DNA of 64,000 nucleotides from an uncultured Alcaligenaceae bacterium (GTDB lineage Bacteria > Pseudomonadota > Gammaproteobacteria > Burkholderiales > Burkholderiaceae_B): the NCBI GenBank assembly GCA_937908115.1, contig CALEQZ010000051.1, positions 32,476-96,475 on the forward strand, written 5' to 3'. The position numbers and the translations under genes were made by a program. Shown here piece by piece: positions 34,699 through 43,758 of the stretch. The stretch's first letter is position 1; each line of letters starts with the position of its first letter. The notes beneath the pieces were generated by a model, which was not told the origin of the DNA, did not search any database, and saw nothing but the letters and a program-made list of their open reading frames with translations.

Positions 34699-35571
34699 TC
34701 AGCCCTTGGCCAAGGGAATGCCGGCGGCCAGCGCAAGCCGGCGCCGTTCGGCCAGCACCTTGGCGCCATAGCCCCCGTCGCTGGGCCCGGTGGCGCCCAC
34801 ATAGCAGGCCAGCCCACCCGCGAGCGAACCGCGTCGGTCGATGCAATCACGCAGGATCTGCGACCCGACCCGGATGTTGGCCACCGGATTCAGAGCCGCG
34901 CCCTCCCCGCCGCCAAACGCTTCGAACTTGTCCTTGTGCACGCTGGTCATCACCTGCATCAACCCCTGCGCGCCCACATGGCTTTCGGCAAAGGGGTTGT
35001 AGCGGGATTCGATGGCGATGACCGCCAGCACCAGCAGCGGGTCCAGGTCCAAGTCGTGCGCCACCCGGTAGGCGGTGTTGACCAGGATGGCGGTGGCATC
35101 ATAGGCCACGCGGTACTTGCGCGAAATATAGCTGCGCAGGGCTTCGAGCTGCCTGTCGGTCGCCCCTTGGGCATAAAAGGCATCCGCAGGCGGCTTGGCG
35201 CCGAAGGCGTGCTGGAAATTGTGCGCGCCGGGCAACGCCGCAACGGTCGCGCTGGCCGCGCCTTGCACGTCGGATTCGGCCGAAGCCGTGGCCGCGCGGT
35301 GGGCGGCCGCTTGTGCGAGGTCCACGGCCGATGCGCCGCCCGTGGCATTATTCGGGTTCGACGCAGCGGGCTCGGGATCCAGCGCCGCCAGCAAGGCGGC
35401 ATGCATCTGCATGGCCTGGTCGCGCAATCCGGGCATGGCCAGGACGGCCCCGGCGGTAACCAGCACGGCGATACCGAGGTAAATGGCGCAGACCCGGACC
35501 AGCTCCGATAAATGGTAGTGCGCCCACACGGCACAATGCCGCAGGGCACTGGTCGCTGACACAGTGGTCAT
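34699..35571 (-). CDS. Lytic transglycosylase, SLT family
   Basis: A 290-residue protein with one N-terminal membrane segment (about residues 25-45, LGIAVLVTAGAVLAMPG) and a C-terminal soluble-lytic-transglycosylase domain (about 160-285). The catalytic glutamate is in AVIAIESRYNPFAES, followed by VGAQGLMQVMTSVHKDKF and GLACYVGATG. It would cleave peptidoglycan to 1,6-anhydromuramyl products in the periplasm. The middle region is alanine-rich and probably disordered. It is convergent with the aminotransferase gene and divergent from ubiD. Confidence 0.92.
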   Translation of the reverse strand: MTTVSATSALRHCAVWAHYHLSELVRVCAIYLGIAVLVTAGAVLAMPGLRDQAMQMHAALLAALDPEPAASNPNNATGGASAVDLAQAAAHRAATASAESDVQGAASATVAALPGAHNFQHAFGAKPPADAFYAQGATDRQLEALRSYISRKYRVAYDATAILVNTAYRVAHDLDLDPLLVLAVIAIESRYNPFAESHVGAQGLMQVMTSVHKDKFEAFGGGEGAALNPVANIRVGSQILRDCIDRRGSLAGGLACYVGATGPSDGGYGAKVLAERRRLALAAGIPLAKG

Positions 35572-35656
35572 GACTGCCTCGTGTCGGTGATTTGGGACCC
35601 TGATGTTAACCGCTCTGCCCGTTAAAAAATGTAACAGCACTTAGGCAGCAATATCC

Positions 35657-37201
35657 GTGAAATACCGCGACCTTAGGGACTTTATCGCGCAACTTGAACG
35701 CAAGGACGCCTTGCGCCGCATCGCTGCGCCGGTGTCGACCCGGCTGGAGATGACCGAAATCTGCGATCGCGTCCTGCGCGCAGGCGGGCCCGCGCTGCTG
35801 TTCGAGAATGCGCAGCACGAGGGGCGCCCGGCCGGCATGCCGGTGCTGGCCAACCTGTTCGGCACGCCGCAGCGGGTGGCCTGGGCCATGGGCGCCGACG
35901 ACGTGTCGGCCCTGCGCGAAACGGGGGAGTTGCTGGCGGCGCTGCGTGAACCGGAGCCGCCCAAGGGCTTGCGCGATGCCCTGGCCAAGGTGTCCATGCT
36001 CAAGGCGGCGCTGTGGGACATGTCCCCGCGCACCGTGCGCGGCGCGCCCTGCCAGGAGGTGGTGGTCGAAGGCGACGACGTAGACCTGGGCGCGCTGCCG
36101 CTGCAATATTGCTGGCCGGGCGATGTCGCGCCGCTCTTGACGTGGGGACTGGTCATCACGCGCGGCCCCAAGGCGCGCCGCCAGAACCTGGGCATCTACC
36201 GCCAGCAGCCCATCGCCCGCAACAAGCTGATCATGCGCTGGCTGTCGCACCGCGGCGGGGCGCTGGACTTCCGCGACCATGCCCAGGCGCATCCCGGGCA
36301 ACCGTTCCCGGTGGCGGTGGCGCTGGGGGCCGATCCGGCCACCATCCTGGGCGCCGTCACCCCGGTTCCGGATTCCCTGTCCGAATACCAATTCGCGGGG
36401 CTGCTGCGCGGCTCGCGCACCGAGGTCACCCAGGCGCTGGGCAGCAGCCTGACCGTGCCGGCCACGGCCGAGATCGTCCTGGAAGGCCACCTGCTGCCCG
36501 ATACCGATCCGCGCGCGCATGCGCCGGCGGTACCCGAGGGTGTGAGGCCGCCGCCGGCCACGGGCTACGAAATGGCGCTGGAAGGCCCCTACGGGGACCA
36601 CACCGGCTACTACAACGAGCAGGACTGGTTCCCGGTGTTCACCGTCGAGCGCATCACGATGCGCCGCCAGCCCATTTACCACTCCACCTACACCGGCAAG
36701 CCGCCTGACGAGCCAGCCGTGTTGGGCGTGGCGCTGAACGAAGTCTTCGTGCCGCTCTTGCGCAGGCAGCTGCCCGAGATCGCCGACTTTTACCTGCCGC
36801 CCGAAGGCTGCAGCTACCGCCTGGCCGTCGTTTCCATCCGCAAACAGTACCCCGGCCACGCCAAGCGCGTGATGTTCGGCGTCTGGAGCGTGCTGCGCCA
36901 ATTCATGTACACCAAGTTCATCGTGGTGGTCGACGACGACGTCGACGTGCGCGACTGGAAGGAAGTCGTCTGGGCGATGACCACCCGCATGGATCCGGTG
37001 CGCGATACCGTGCTGGTCGAAAACACCCCGATCGACTACCTCGACTTCGCCTCACCGGTCTCCGGCCTGGGGGGCAAGATGGGCCTGGACGCGACCAACA
37101 AATGGCCAGGCGAAACCCAGCGGGAATGGGGCCGGCCCATCGTCATGGACCCGGACGTCAAGCGCCGGGTCGATGCGATGTGGGGCGAGCTGGGCCTTTA
37201 G
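35657..37201 (+). CDS. ubiD: 4-hydroxy-3-polyprenylbenzoate decarboxylase
   Basis: A 514-residue UbiD-family decarboxylase that uses prenylated FMN to decarboxylate the ubiquinone precursor. Start is GTG (MKYRDLRDFIAQLERKDAL). Seen: RQNLGIYRQQPIARNKLIMRW, the GAVTPVPDSLSEYQFAG region, EGPYGDHTGYYNEQDWFP, and VWAMTTRMDPVRDTVL near the end. Length and C-terminal MGLDATNKWPGE match housekeeping UbiD rather than catabolic paralogues. No ubiX flavin prenyltransferase gene is in the window. Confidence 0.95.
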   Translation: MKYRDLRDFIAQLERKDALRRIAAPVSTRLEMTEICDRVLRAGGPALLFENAQHEGRPAGMPVLANLFGTPQRVAWAMGADDVSALRETGELLAALREPEPPKGLRDALAKVSMLKAALWDMSPRTVRGAPCQEVVVEGDDVDLGALPLQYCWPGDVAPLLTWGLVITRGPKARRQNLGIYRQQPIARNKLIMRWLSHRGGALDFRDHAQAHPGQPFPVAVALGADPATILGAVTPVPDSLSEYQFAGLLRGSRTEVTQALGSSLTVPATAEIVLEGHLLPDTDPRAHAPAVPEGVRPPPATGYEMALEGPYGDHTGYYNEQDWFPVFTVERITMRRQPIYHSTYTGKPPDEPAVLGVALNEVFVPLLRRQLPEIADFYLPPEGCSYRLAVVSIRKQYPGHAKRVMFGVWSVLRQFMYTKFIVVVDDDVDVRDWKEVVWAMTTRMDPVRDTVLVENTPIDYLDFASPVSGLGGKMGLDATNKWPGETQREWGRPIVMDPDVKRRVDAMWGELGL

Positions 37202-37217
37202 GAGCGCTTGGGCAGGG

Positions 37218-38042
37218 TCACCGCTGGTGGCCGAAGAGCACCAGCGGCCGTCCCGGCAGCAGCGGGTGCGGCACCACCGCGGCGCGGGCGCGATAAACGC
37301 GTTCGAGCAGGCTTTCGGTCAACACCTCGGCCGGCGGGCCGTCGGCCACCACCCTGCCGTCGGCTAGCAAGGCCAGCCGGTCGCACCAGCGCACGGCCAG
37401 GTTGACATCGTGCAGGATGACGAGCACCCCCGTCGCCCCGTCGCCCCGCACGTCCCGCAGCACTTGCAGCAAGCCATTCTGGTGGCCCGGGTCTAGGCCA
37501 GCAGCCGGCTCATCGAGCAGCAGATAGCGCGGCCGGCCCGGCTCACGCCCCGCCCCCAGGCATTGGGCAAGCGCCCGCGCCAGCTGCACGCGCTGTCGCT
37601 CGCCGCCGGACAGTTCGGGATAGCGCCGGTCCCGCAACGCCGCGGCATCGGCCAGATCCAGCGCCTGCCCGACCAGGCGGTACGCCTCGCCCGCCGGCAG
37701 ATCCGGGTAGGGATACAGGCCCATGGCGACGACCTCTTCCACGCCCAGGTCGAAGGCTAGCGTTGCGTCCTGGGTCAGGACTGCCCGGCGGCGCGCCTGG
37801 GCAGCGGCGTCCAGTGCCTCGAGCGGCCGGCCGTCCAACGTGACGCTGCCGGCCTGAGCCGCCAGGTCGCCCGCCAGCACCGACAGCAGCGTCGACTTGC
37901 CGGCGCCGTTTGCGCCCAGCAGGGCCACCAGCTCGCCCGGACGCACCGCGATGCTGGCGCCGCGCAGCACGGCCTGGCCGCCGCGCGCGAGCACGATGCC
38001 TTGCGCGGCCAGGCCGCTGCCGACGATCGCGCGCGCGCTCAT
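37218..38042 (-). CDS. ABC transporter ATPase, haemin/cobalamin type (HmuV-like)
   Basis: A 274-residue ATPase. Walker A is LLGANGAGKSTLL, the signature is LSGGERQRVQLARAL, Walker B is YLLLDEPAAGLDPGHQ and the switch is VILHDVNLAVR. RRAVLTQDATLAFDLGVEEVVAMG closely follows the HmuV pattern. It overlaps the permease gene by four bases (ATGA). It is called HmuV-like from sequence style; cobalamin or siderophore uptake remains possible because no receptor gene is adjacent. Confidence 0.88.
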   Translation of the reverse strand: MSARAIVGSGLAAQGIVLARGGQAVLRGASIAVRPGELVALLGANGAGKSTLLSVLAGDLAAQAGSVTLDGRPLEALDAAAQARRRAVLTQDATLAFDLGVEEVVAMGLYPYPDLPAGEAYRLVGQALDLADAAALRDRRYPELSGGERQRVQLARALAQCLGAGREPGRPRYLLLDEPAAGLDPGHQNGLLQVLRDVRGDGATGVLVILHDVNLAVRWCDRLALLADGRVVADGPPAEVLTESLLERVYRARAAVVPHPLLPGRPLVLFGHQR

Positions 38043-39067
38043 GGGCGCCTGCCCCGCACCAGCAGCCAAAGGAAAAACGGCCCGCCGACCAGCCCGGTCA
38101 CCAACCCGATGGGCAGTTCGGCCGGCGCCGCGGCCAGCCGGGAAACGCTGTCTGCCAGCGTCAGCGCCAGCGCGCCGGCCAGCATGCAGGCCGGCAGCAG
38201 CCAGCGGTGATCTGCGCCCAGGACCAGGCGCACCAAGTGGGGCACGACCAATCCGACGAAAGCGATCCCGCCCGTGGCCGCGACCAAAGGGCCGACCAGC
38301 AGGGCCGTGGCCGTGACCATCCGCCGCCGCACGCGCGCGATCGGATAGCCCAGGTGGCGCGCCTCGCGCTCGCCCAGCAGCAGCGCGTTCAGGATGCGCC
38401 ACTGGCGCAGCAGCCAGGCACAGACCAACAGCGTCCACGGTCCCAGCATCGCCAGCGATGGCCAGGCGGCGCCCGAGACGCTGCCCATGGTCCAGAAGGT
38501 GAGATCGCGCAGCTGCACGCTGTCGGCCAGGTAAGTCAGCACACCGATCAAGCTGCCCGCGGTCGTATTGATGGCCACGCCGGCCAGCAGCAGTCCGGAT
38601 ACGCCGGGATGGCGCCTGCCCAGGGCGTACGCCAAGGCCGTCGCCGCCAGGCTGCCGGCGAATGCGGCACACGCCAGCAGCCAGAATCCGGCGCCGCCCA
38701 GCACGATGGCCGCCACGGCGCCCAGCGCGCCGCCGGCGGACACGCCGATCAGGCCGGGCTCGGCCAAGGGATTGCGAAACAGTGCCTGCATCGCCGCCCC
38801 CGCCACCGCCAGCGCTGCGCCGGTCAGCATGGCCAGCAGCACGCGCGGGATGCGGATGTCCAGGAGCACATTGCGCCACAGCACCTCGTCCGGCGCGGAG
38901 TCGCCCCAAAGCAGGCGGGGAAAGCTCGACAGCGGGATGTCGGCCGGCCCCCAGGCTGCAGCCGCGGCGGCGGCGGCGATCACGGCTGCGGCAAGCGCCG
39001 GCAGCGCGAGCCCTGGCCGGCGCACCTGCCGCACGGCCGCCCGCTGCACAGAATCGGACTCGGTCAT
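38039..39067 (-). CDS. FecCD/HmuU-family ABC permease
   Basis: A 342-residue permease with about ten membrane segments. It has RIPRVLLAMLTGAALAVAGA, MQALFRNPLAEPGLIGVSAG, the ATPase-coupling region GEREARHLGY and GIAFVGLVVPHLVRLVLGADHRWLLP, all typical of BtuC/HmuU/FhuB. It pairs with the downstream ATPase for metal-chelate import. A TAGAAT box about 30 bases upstream on the minus strand suggests it starts its own transcript. The expected periplasmic binding protein and TonB receptor genes are not next to it. Confidence 0.9.
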   Translation of the reverse strand: MTESDSVQRAAVRQVRRPGLALPALAAAVIAAAAAAAAWGPADIPLSSFPRLLWGDSAPDEVLWRNVLLDIRIPRVLLAMLTGAALAVAGAAMQALFRNPLAEPGLIGVSAGGALGAVAAIVLGGAGFWLLACAAFAGSLAATALAYALGRRHPGVSGLLLAGVAINTTAGSLIGVLTYLADSVQLRDLTFWTMGSVSGAAWPSLAMLGPWTLLVCAWLLRQWRILNALLLGEREARHLGYPIARVRRRMVTATALLVGPLVAATGGIAFVGLVVPHLVRLVLGADHRWLLPACMLAGALALTLADSVSRLAAAPAELPIGLVTGLVGGPFFLWLLVRGRRP

Positions 39068-39313
39068 GCGGCCTCTTGCTTGCTACGGTAGGAGTGGGGC
39101 GATTCTATCAGCGGGTCCCGGCCCGGCCGCCGGCGCATCGCCGCCTGCTGCCTGCAGGCACGGGCGCCGTCACCACAGCGGATGCGGCGAGTCGAAGTCG
39201 ACTTCCTCGATCACGCGATCGCGCATCAGCGCGGCCGGCGCATGGATCCATCCTGCAGCAAGCGTCGCTGCAGGGCGCGCTGCGACCGGCGCCCTGGAAA
39301 GGCAATGGGACGG

Positions 39314-39697
39314 TCAGCCGTAGCGCGAAGCGGCCGGCTGATCGCTTTTCGGGCCGGGCGTGCGCTCGCGCCAGGCCCGGTACACCTGCCAGCCCACGAG
39401 GGCGGCACTGGCCAGCTTGAGCAGGCGGGATCGCTTGCGGCCCATCATCCAGGCCGACAGGGTGGAGGTCAGCACCGGATAGCGCCCGGCCAGGCCGGCC
39501 AGCCGCATCACCAGCTGCGCGGCATTGCCGCTGCGCGCCATCCCGGAAAACAGCGTCAACGGCCGCAAGACGTTGCCGGCGCGGCTGACAGACCGACCCA
39601 GTTGCCCGGCATGGCGGCGCAAGGACTCGCGCTCGAGCGCGGCGCGTGCGCGCAGCAGTTCGATGCGCACGGCGCGATCTGCGGCATGGCGGGTCAT
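39314..39697 (-). CDS. YqjK-like hypothetical protein
   Basis: A 127-residue basic protein, last in a three-gene run with YqjE-like and YqjD-like genes, which is the arrangement of E. coli yqjD-yqjE-yqjK. An N-terminal helix rich in Arg/Ala (IELLRARAALERESLRRHAG) is followed by a weak hydrophobic region near 95-110 (LASAALVGWQVYRAW). It overlaps the YqjE-like gene by four bases. The YqjK label rests mostly on position. Confidence 0.65.
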   Translation of the reverse strand: MTRHAADRAVRIELLRARAALERESLRRHAGQLGRSVSRAGNVLRPLTLFSGMARSGNAAQLVMRLAGLAGRYPVLTSTLSAWMMGRKRSRLLKLASAALVGWQVYRAWRERTPGPKSDQPAASRYG

Positions 39698-40128
39698 GGC
39701 CGGCGCTCCTGGACGGATCGGCCGGCTGCGGCCGCGTCAGGCGGCGCGTCAGCGGCCTGCCGCGCCTGCGCGAGCAAGTCGGCGTCGCGGCGCAGCTCCT
39801 CGACCGTCGCCGCGAAAGGGGCCGGGCCGTGCACCAATCGCCGGCGCACGGCCAGCAGCAAGGCGATCCCGATCAGCGCGTACACCCCGGCCAGTACGGC
39901 TAGGGCCAAATAGCGGTGCTCGGTCGGCCAGTACAGCGCGGCAATCAACAGCGAAAACACCAGCACCGCCAGGGACAGAAAAAACAGCGCACCGAAGACC
40001 ATGCCCAACAAGGTGAGCAGGCGGGATTTTTCTTCGGCGAGTTCCAGCCCGAACAGCTCGGCGCGCGTGCGCAGCACCGCGACGAGGTCTGCCGCAAGGC
40101 CGGCCAGGCTGGCGCGAAAGCCCGTCAT
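39694..40128 (-). CDS. Phage-holin-superfamily membrane protein, YqjE-like (DUF1469)
   Basis: A 144-residue protein with two membrane hairpin segments (about 40-68, GMVFGALFFLSLAVLVFSLLI, and 72-95) preceded by an amphipathic AELFGLELAEEKSRLL helix that is typical of DUF1469. E. coli YqjE is an inner-membrane protein of unclear function, co-expressed with stress-induced YqjD. Spacing and overlap with neighbours indicate an operon. Confidence 0.85.
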   Translation of the reverse strand: MTGFRASLAGLAADLVAVLRTRAELFGLELAEEKSRLLTLLGMVFGALFFLSLAVLVFSLLIAALYWPTEHRYLALAVLAGVYALIGIALLLAVRRRLVHGPAPFAATVEELRRDADLLAQARQAADAPPDAAAAGRSVQERRP

Positions 40129-40162
40129 GGTCTGAGTGGATCCTGTCCTGGACCGCCCGCGC

Positions 40163-40477
40163 CTAGCGGCGCGCGATCAATAGGCCGACGAGCAGGCCCA
40201 CCAACCCGGCCAGGCCGACGGCCTGCCAGGGATTGTCGTGCACATAGTCGTCGGTCATGCGCGCTGCGCGGCGCCCCCTGGCCAAGACCATGTCCTGGGC
40301 GTCGTACAGCGCTTCGCGGGTGCGGCGCAGCGAAGCCAGGGCGCGGTCGCGCAGCTCGGCAGCCCGCTCGCCGGTCGACGAGGCGGCCTCGCGCAGCAGG
40401 TCCTCGGCATCGCTCAGGCTGCTCTTGACGTTGTCGATGAGTTTATCTTTTGCAGCGTCGGCGGATTTCGTATTCAT
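40163..40477 (-). CDS. DUF883 protein, ElaB/YqjD family
   Basis: A 104-residue tail-anchored protein: a long helical, charged N-terminal part (residues 10-80) and a C-terminal membrane anchor (GLAGLVGLLVGLLIARR) preceded by the conserved DNPWQAVG motif. E. coli relatives bind ribosomes at the inner membrane in stationary phase. The start at MNTKSADAAKDK follows GAGGAG seven bases upstream, rather than an upstream ATG seven codons earlier. It heads the YqjD-YqjE-YqjK-like run. Confidence 0.92.
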   Translation of the reverse strand: MNTKSADAAKDKLIDNVKSSLSDAEDLLREAASSTGERAAELRDRALASLRRTREALYDAQDMVLARGRRAARMTDDYVHDNPWQAVGLAGLVGLLVGLLIARR

Positions 40478-40583
40478 TGCTGACTCCTCGTGCGTCATGA
40501 CGAAGGCATGATAGCAGCCCGCGCACCGCGCAAACGCAACCAGGCTTATCCGGCGGCAACCTCTTGGCCATCGGCGCCGGGCC

Positions 40584-41291
40584 CTAGCGCAGCGCCTTGA
40601 CCTCGATGAGCGCCTGCTGTCCGGACTGGATGATTTCCTGCTTCATCACCATGCCGGCGTCGGGGCAATACCAATCGGTAACGGTCGAACGCATGGCCGG
40701 CAGCGGCAATGACACGCCGCCGACGCTGATCATGGCGGGGTCGGTCGAGCGCTCGTAGCGGATCGGCCAGCATTGCAGGCGGCCGCGGGCGGTCTCGATG
40801 CGCTCGCGCGCGCCCACGGTTTTTTCACCTATGCGCACGATCACGGACGGCATCTGGACCTTTCCCGGCTCGCCCAGGGCGACCGAAACCGCCTGCCCCG
40901 GCAGCCGTTGGCCCTGCCTCAGGCCGTCGGGGTAGCCAAAAAGCCCAAGCAGCCGCAGGTCGAAGGATTTGCCTGGCTCAGCCGCGCGGCCGCGGCGAGC
41001 GAACGTCGATTTGCCGCCGGTCACGCGCATGTCGTGGTCGATATCGGCCTCGCCCCCGGGCAGGCCCAGCAACTGATAGGCAGCGCTGCCGCGCACGCTG
41101 GCGCTGCAATCGTCGGGGCTGGTCTTGCCAACGTCGGAAAAGTCGAGCCGCGCATCGAGCTTGACGGCGCCGGTGCCGGCCACGTGCACGTGGCCACCGT
41201 CGTGCATGAACGGCGCATCGCATACGCCGGCCAGCGCCGCAGGCGCGCATCCCAGCAATGCCGCCGCAGCGGCCATGTCGATCAAGCGCAT
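40584..41291 (-). CDS. Exported hypothetical protein
   Basis: A 235-residue protein with a signal peptide (MRLIDMAAAAALLGCAPAALA, cleavage before GVC). I do not recognise the mature part. It has scattered cysteines (VCDAPF, DDCSAS, LQCWPIRY, WYCPDAG) that could pair as disulfides, and no enzyme motif. It stands alone between the YqjD-like gene and cysG. A periplasmic location is likely. Confidence 0.7.
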   Translation of the reverse strand: MRLIDMAAAAALLGCAPAALAGVCDAPFMHDGGHVHVAGTGAVKLDARLDFSDVGKTSPDDCSASVRGSAAYQLLGLPGGEADIDHDMRVTGGKSTFARRGRAAEPGKSFDLRLLGLFGYPDGLRQGQRLPGQAVSVALGEPGKVQMPSVIVRIGEKTVGARERIETARGRLQCWPIRYERSTDPAMISVGGVSLPLPAMRSTVTDWYCPDAGMVMKQEIIQSGQQALIEVKALR

Positions 41292-41371
41292 GGATCCATC
41301 CTATACAGGGTTGCCCGGGCCCGCCACGCGCGGCGCCCCGGCGCGCCGCATGGGTACGACGTGCGGCGCCC

Positions 41372-41400
41372 TTGCAGTATGCCAGCAAGCACACTAATAG
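41372..41400 (+). promoter_or_regulatory. Probable cysG promoter
   Basis: TTGCAG at 41372-41377 and TAATAG at 41395-41400 are 17 bases apart, in the AT-richest part of the spacer, about 120 bases before the cysG start. Confidence 0.4.
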
Positions 41401-41523
41401 CAGGTGGTTATATCGATACTATTTATCAAACGTTGTAGTCATGTAAGGCGCTTTCTATGATCGTTGGCCGGTCTGCGCTTTTGCGCGGCCGTCTTGCCCG
41501 GTTTTCGCGCCTGCCCTCCGACC

Positions 41524-42951
41524 ATGACGTTGTTTCCCCTGTTTGCCGACCTGGCTGGCCGCCCTGCCCTGGTGGTCGGCGGCGGCGCCGTGGCCGCCCG
41601 CAAAGTCTCGGCGCTGCGCCAAGCAGGCGCGCTCGTGACGGTCGCCGCACCGCGCCTGTGCGATGAACTGGCGCGCCAGGCCCAGGCCGGCGAAATCCGC
41701 CACCTGGACGGTGAGTTCAAGCCGGACTGGCTCGATGGCATGTGGCTGGCCATCGCGGCCACCGACGAACGCGACGTCAACGCGCGCGTGGCCGAGGCCG
41801 CCACCGCGCGACGCATCTTCGCCAACGTCGTCGATGACCCGCAGCTATCTTCTTTCCAAGTCCCGTCGGTGGTGGACCGCTCGCCCCTGGTGGTGGCCAT
41901 TTCATCGTCGGGCGCCGCGCCCGTCTTGGCACGCCGCCTGCGCGAGCGCATCGAATCCCTGCTCGATCACGCCATCGGGCCCTTGGCGCGGCTGGCGGCC
42001 AAGCACCGCGCGCGCATCCGCGCCGCGCGGCCGGACCTGGGCCAGCGCCGACGCTTTTACGATTGGTTGCTGGATGGGCCGGTGGCGGCGCTGCTGCGCC
42101 AGGCAAGGCCCGAGGCGGCCGAACACGTCCTGCTGCAGGCGCTCGATTCACCGCAGCAGGCGCGCGCCGGCAGCGTCGTGCTGGTGGGAGCCGGCCCCGG
42201 CGACCCTGGGCTGCTGACGCTCAAGGCTCTGCGCGCGCTGCACGAGGCCGACGTCATCCTGTACGACCGGCTGGTCAGCGAAGACATCCTGGCGCTTGCC
42301 CGCCGCGATGCCGAGCGCATCGCAGTGGGCAAGCGCCCGGGCGAGAACCACGACGCCACCCAGGCGCGCATCCACGCCCTACTGCGCGAGCACGCCGGGC
42401 GCGGCCGGCGCGTGGTCCGGCTCAAGGGGGGAGACGCCTTCGTCTTCGGCCGCGGCGGCGAAGAGCTTGAATTCCTGCGCGCCCACGGCGTCCCCTACGA
42501 AGTCGTGCCGGGCATCACCGCGGCGCTGGCCTGCGCGGCCTATGCAGGAGTGCCACTGACCCACCGCGACCACGCACAATCGCTGCACCTGGTGACCGCG
42601 CATTGCCGGGATTCGGAAGATGCGCTGGACTGGCAGGGATTGGCGCGCGAAAAGCAAACCCTTGCCTTTTACATGGGCGTCTCGCGGCTGGAGTCGGTGG
42701 CGGCCAATTTGATCGCCCACGGGCGCGACCCGGACACCCCGTGCGCCCTCATCGAAAACGGGACGCGCCCCGAGCAGCGGGTGCTGACAGCCACCCTGGC
42801 CAACCTGCCGCAGCAGGCGCGCGCCCACGGCATCCAGGCGCCGGCCATGCTCATCGTCGGGGAAGTCGCCGGCCTGGCCGACCGCCTGGCGTGGTTCGGC
42901 CGGCACGCCCAAGAAGCCGTGCACGCGCAGGACCGCGCCAGCCCGGCATGA
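41524..42951 (+). CDS. cysG: Sirohaem synthase (multifunctional)
   Basis: A 475-residue three-activity enzyme. Residues 1-210 form the precorrin-2 dehydrogenase/ferrochelatase module (ALVVGGGAVAARKVSALR, FANVVDDPQLSSFQVPSVVDRSPLVVAISSSGAAPVLAR). Residues about 220-460 are the uroporphyrinogen-III methyltransferase module (VGAGPGDPGLLTLKALRAL, VRLKGGDAFVFGRGGEE, VPGITAALACAAYAGVPLTHRD). It makes sirohaem for sulfite and nitrite reductases. The start MTLFPLFADLAGRPAL fits the family; an ATG 20 codons upstream is less likely. No sulfur-assimilation gene is adjacent. Confidence 0.97.
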   Translation: MTLFPLFADLAGRPALVVGGGAVAARKVSALRQAGALVTVAAPRLCDELARQAQAGEIRHLDGEFKPDWLDGMWLAIAATDERDVNARVAEAATARRIFANVVDDPQLSSFQVPSVVDRSPLVVAISSSGAAPVLARRLRERIESLLDHAIGPLARLAAKHRARIRAARPDLGQRRRFYDWLLDGPVAALLRQARPEAAEHVLLQALDSPQQARAGSVVLVGAGPGDPGLLTLKALRALHEADVILYDRLVSEDILALARRDAERIAVGKRPGENHDATQARIHALLREHAGRGRRVVRLKGGDAFVFGRGGEELEFLRAHGVPYEVVPGITAALACAAYAGVPLTHRDHAQSLHLVTAHCRDSEDALDWQGLAREKQTLAFYMGVSRLESVAANLIAHGRDPDTPCALIENGTRPEQRVLTATLANLPQQARAHGIQAPAMLIVGEVAGLADRLAWFGRHAQEAVHAQDRASPA

Positions 42952-42953
42952 CC

Positions 42954-42975
42954 GGACGCGCCCGCGGGCGCGTCC
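42954..42975. terminator. GC palindrome between convergent cysG and upp
   Basis: A 22-base perfect palindrome begins three bases after the cysG stop codon and could fold as a hairpin in either transcript. No T run follows on either strand. Confidence 0.4.
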
Positions 42976-43020
42976 ACCCTATCGCGGATACCGGCCGGCC
43001 CAAGCCGCCCGCGCGGCGCT

Positions 43021-43659
43021 TCAATCCTGCTTCTGCTTGGTACCGAAGACCCGGTCGCCGGCATCGCCCAGGCCGGGGACGATGTAGCCGTTTTCGTTCA
43101 ACCCCTGGTCGATGGAGGCCGCATAAATGGGGACCTCGGGGTGGCGTTCGGTCACGCGGGCGATGCCTTCGGGCGCGGCCACCAGCACCAGCGCGCGGAT
43201 GTCCTTGCACCCTGCCTGCTTGAGCAGGTCTATGGTCGCGACCATGGAGCCCCCCGTGGCCAGCATGGGATCGACGATCAGCGCGATGCGCTGGTCCAGT
43301 TCGCCCACCAGACGCTCCAGGTAGGTCTGCGCCTCCAGCGTTTCCTCGTTGCGGGCGATGCCCACCACGCTGACCCGCGCCCCGGGGATCAGGCTGAGCA
43401 CACCATCGAGCATGCCGATGCCGGCGCGCAGGATGGGCACCACCGTCACCTTCTTGCCGGCGAGCTTTTCGACCTGGACGGGCCCGCACCAGCCCTCGAT
43501 GGTGACCGGCTCCAGGGGCATGTCCTTGGAGGCCTCATACGTCAACAGCGCGGCCACCTCCTGGGCCAGTTCGCGAAAGCTCTTGGTGCTGATCTCGGCG
43601 CGCCGCATCAGGCCGAGTTTGTGGCGGATCAGCGGGTGGCAGATTTCGTGCACGGGCAT
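43021..43659 (-). CDS. upp: Uracil phosphoribosyltransferase
   Basis: A 212-residue pyrimidine-salvage enzyme that makes UMP from uracil and PRPP. Seen: HPLIRHKLGLMR at the start, VPILRAGIGMLDGVLSLIP, the PRPP loop LIVDPMLATGGSM and the uracil-binding GYIVPGLGDAGDRVFGT near the C-terminus. A single gene with no uraA permease next to it. Confidence 0.97.
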   Translation of the reverse strand: MPVHEICHPLIRHKLGLMRRAEISTKSFRELAQEVAALLTYEASKDMPLEPVTIEGWCGPVQVEKLAGKKVTVVPILRAGIGMLDGVLSLIPGARVSVVGIARNEETLEAQTYLERLVGELDQRIALIVDPMLATGGSMVATIDLLKQAGCKDIRALVLVAAPEGIARVTERHPEVPIYAASIDQGLNENGYIVPGLGDAGDRVFGTKQKQD

Positions 43660-43758
43660 GGCGGGCGGACTCCGGTTTTCAATGCGGCAGGCAATCTATC
43701 GTCAAAGAAGGACCGGTGCAAGCCGCCTGGCCGCGGGCGGGCAGCCTGCGCCGGCAGG

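Noticed and set aside
39068..39313. Possible remnant gene upstream of the HmuU-like permease (minus frame ending VIEEVDFDSPHPLW)
   Set aside because: The frame has no start codon or ribosome site in reach and no family resemblance that I can support.
39238..41302. A 17-bp exact repeat (GCGCATGGATCCATCCT) at 39238-39254 and 41286-41302
   Set aside because: It centres on a self-complementary ATGGATCCAT and one copy overlaps a start codon. With only two copies and no shared context, chance is a sufficient explanation.
43660..43758. CCTGC/GCAGG hairpin near the dacB stop codon
   Set aside because: The stem is only five base pairs and no T run follows, so I do not call a terminator.
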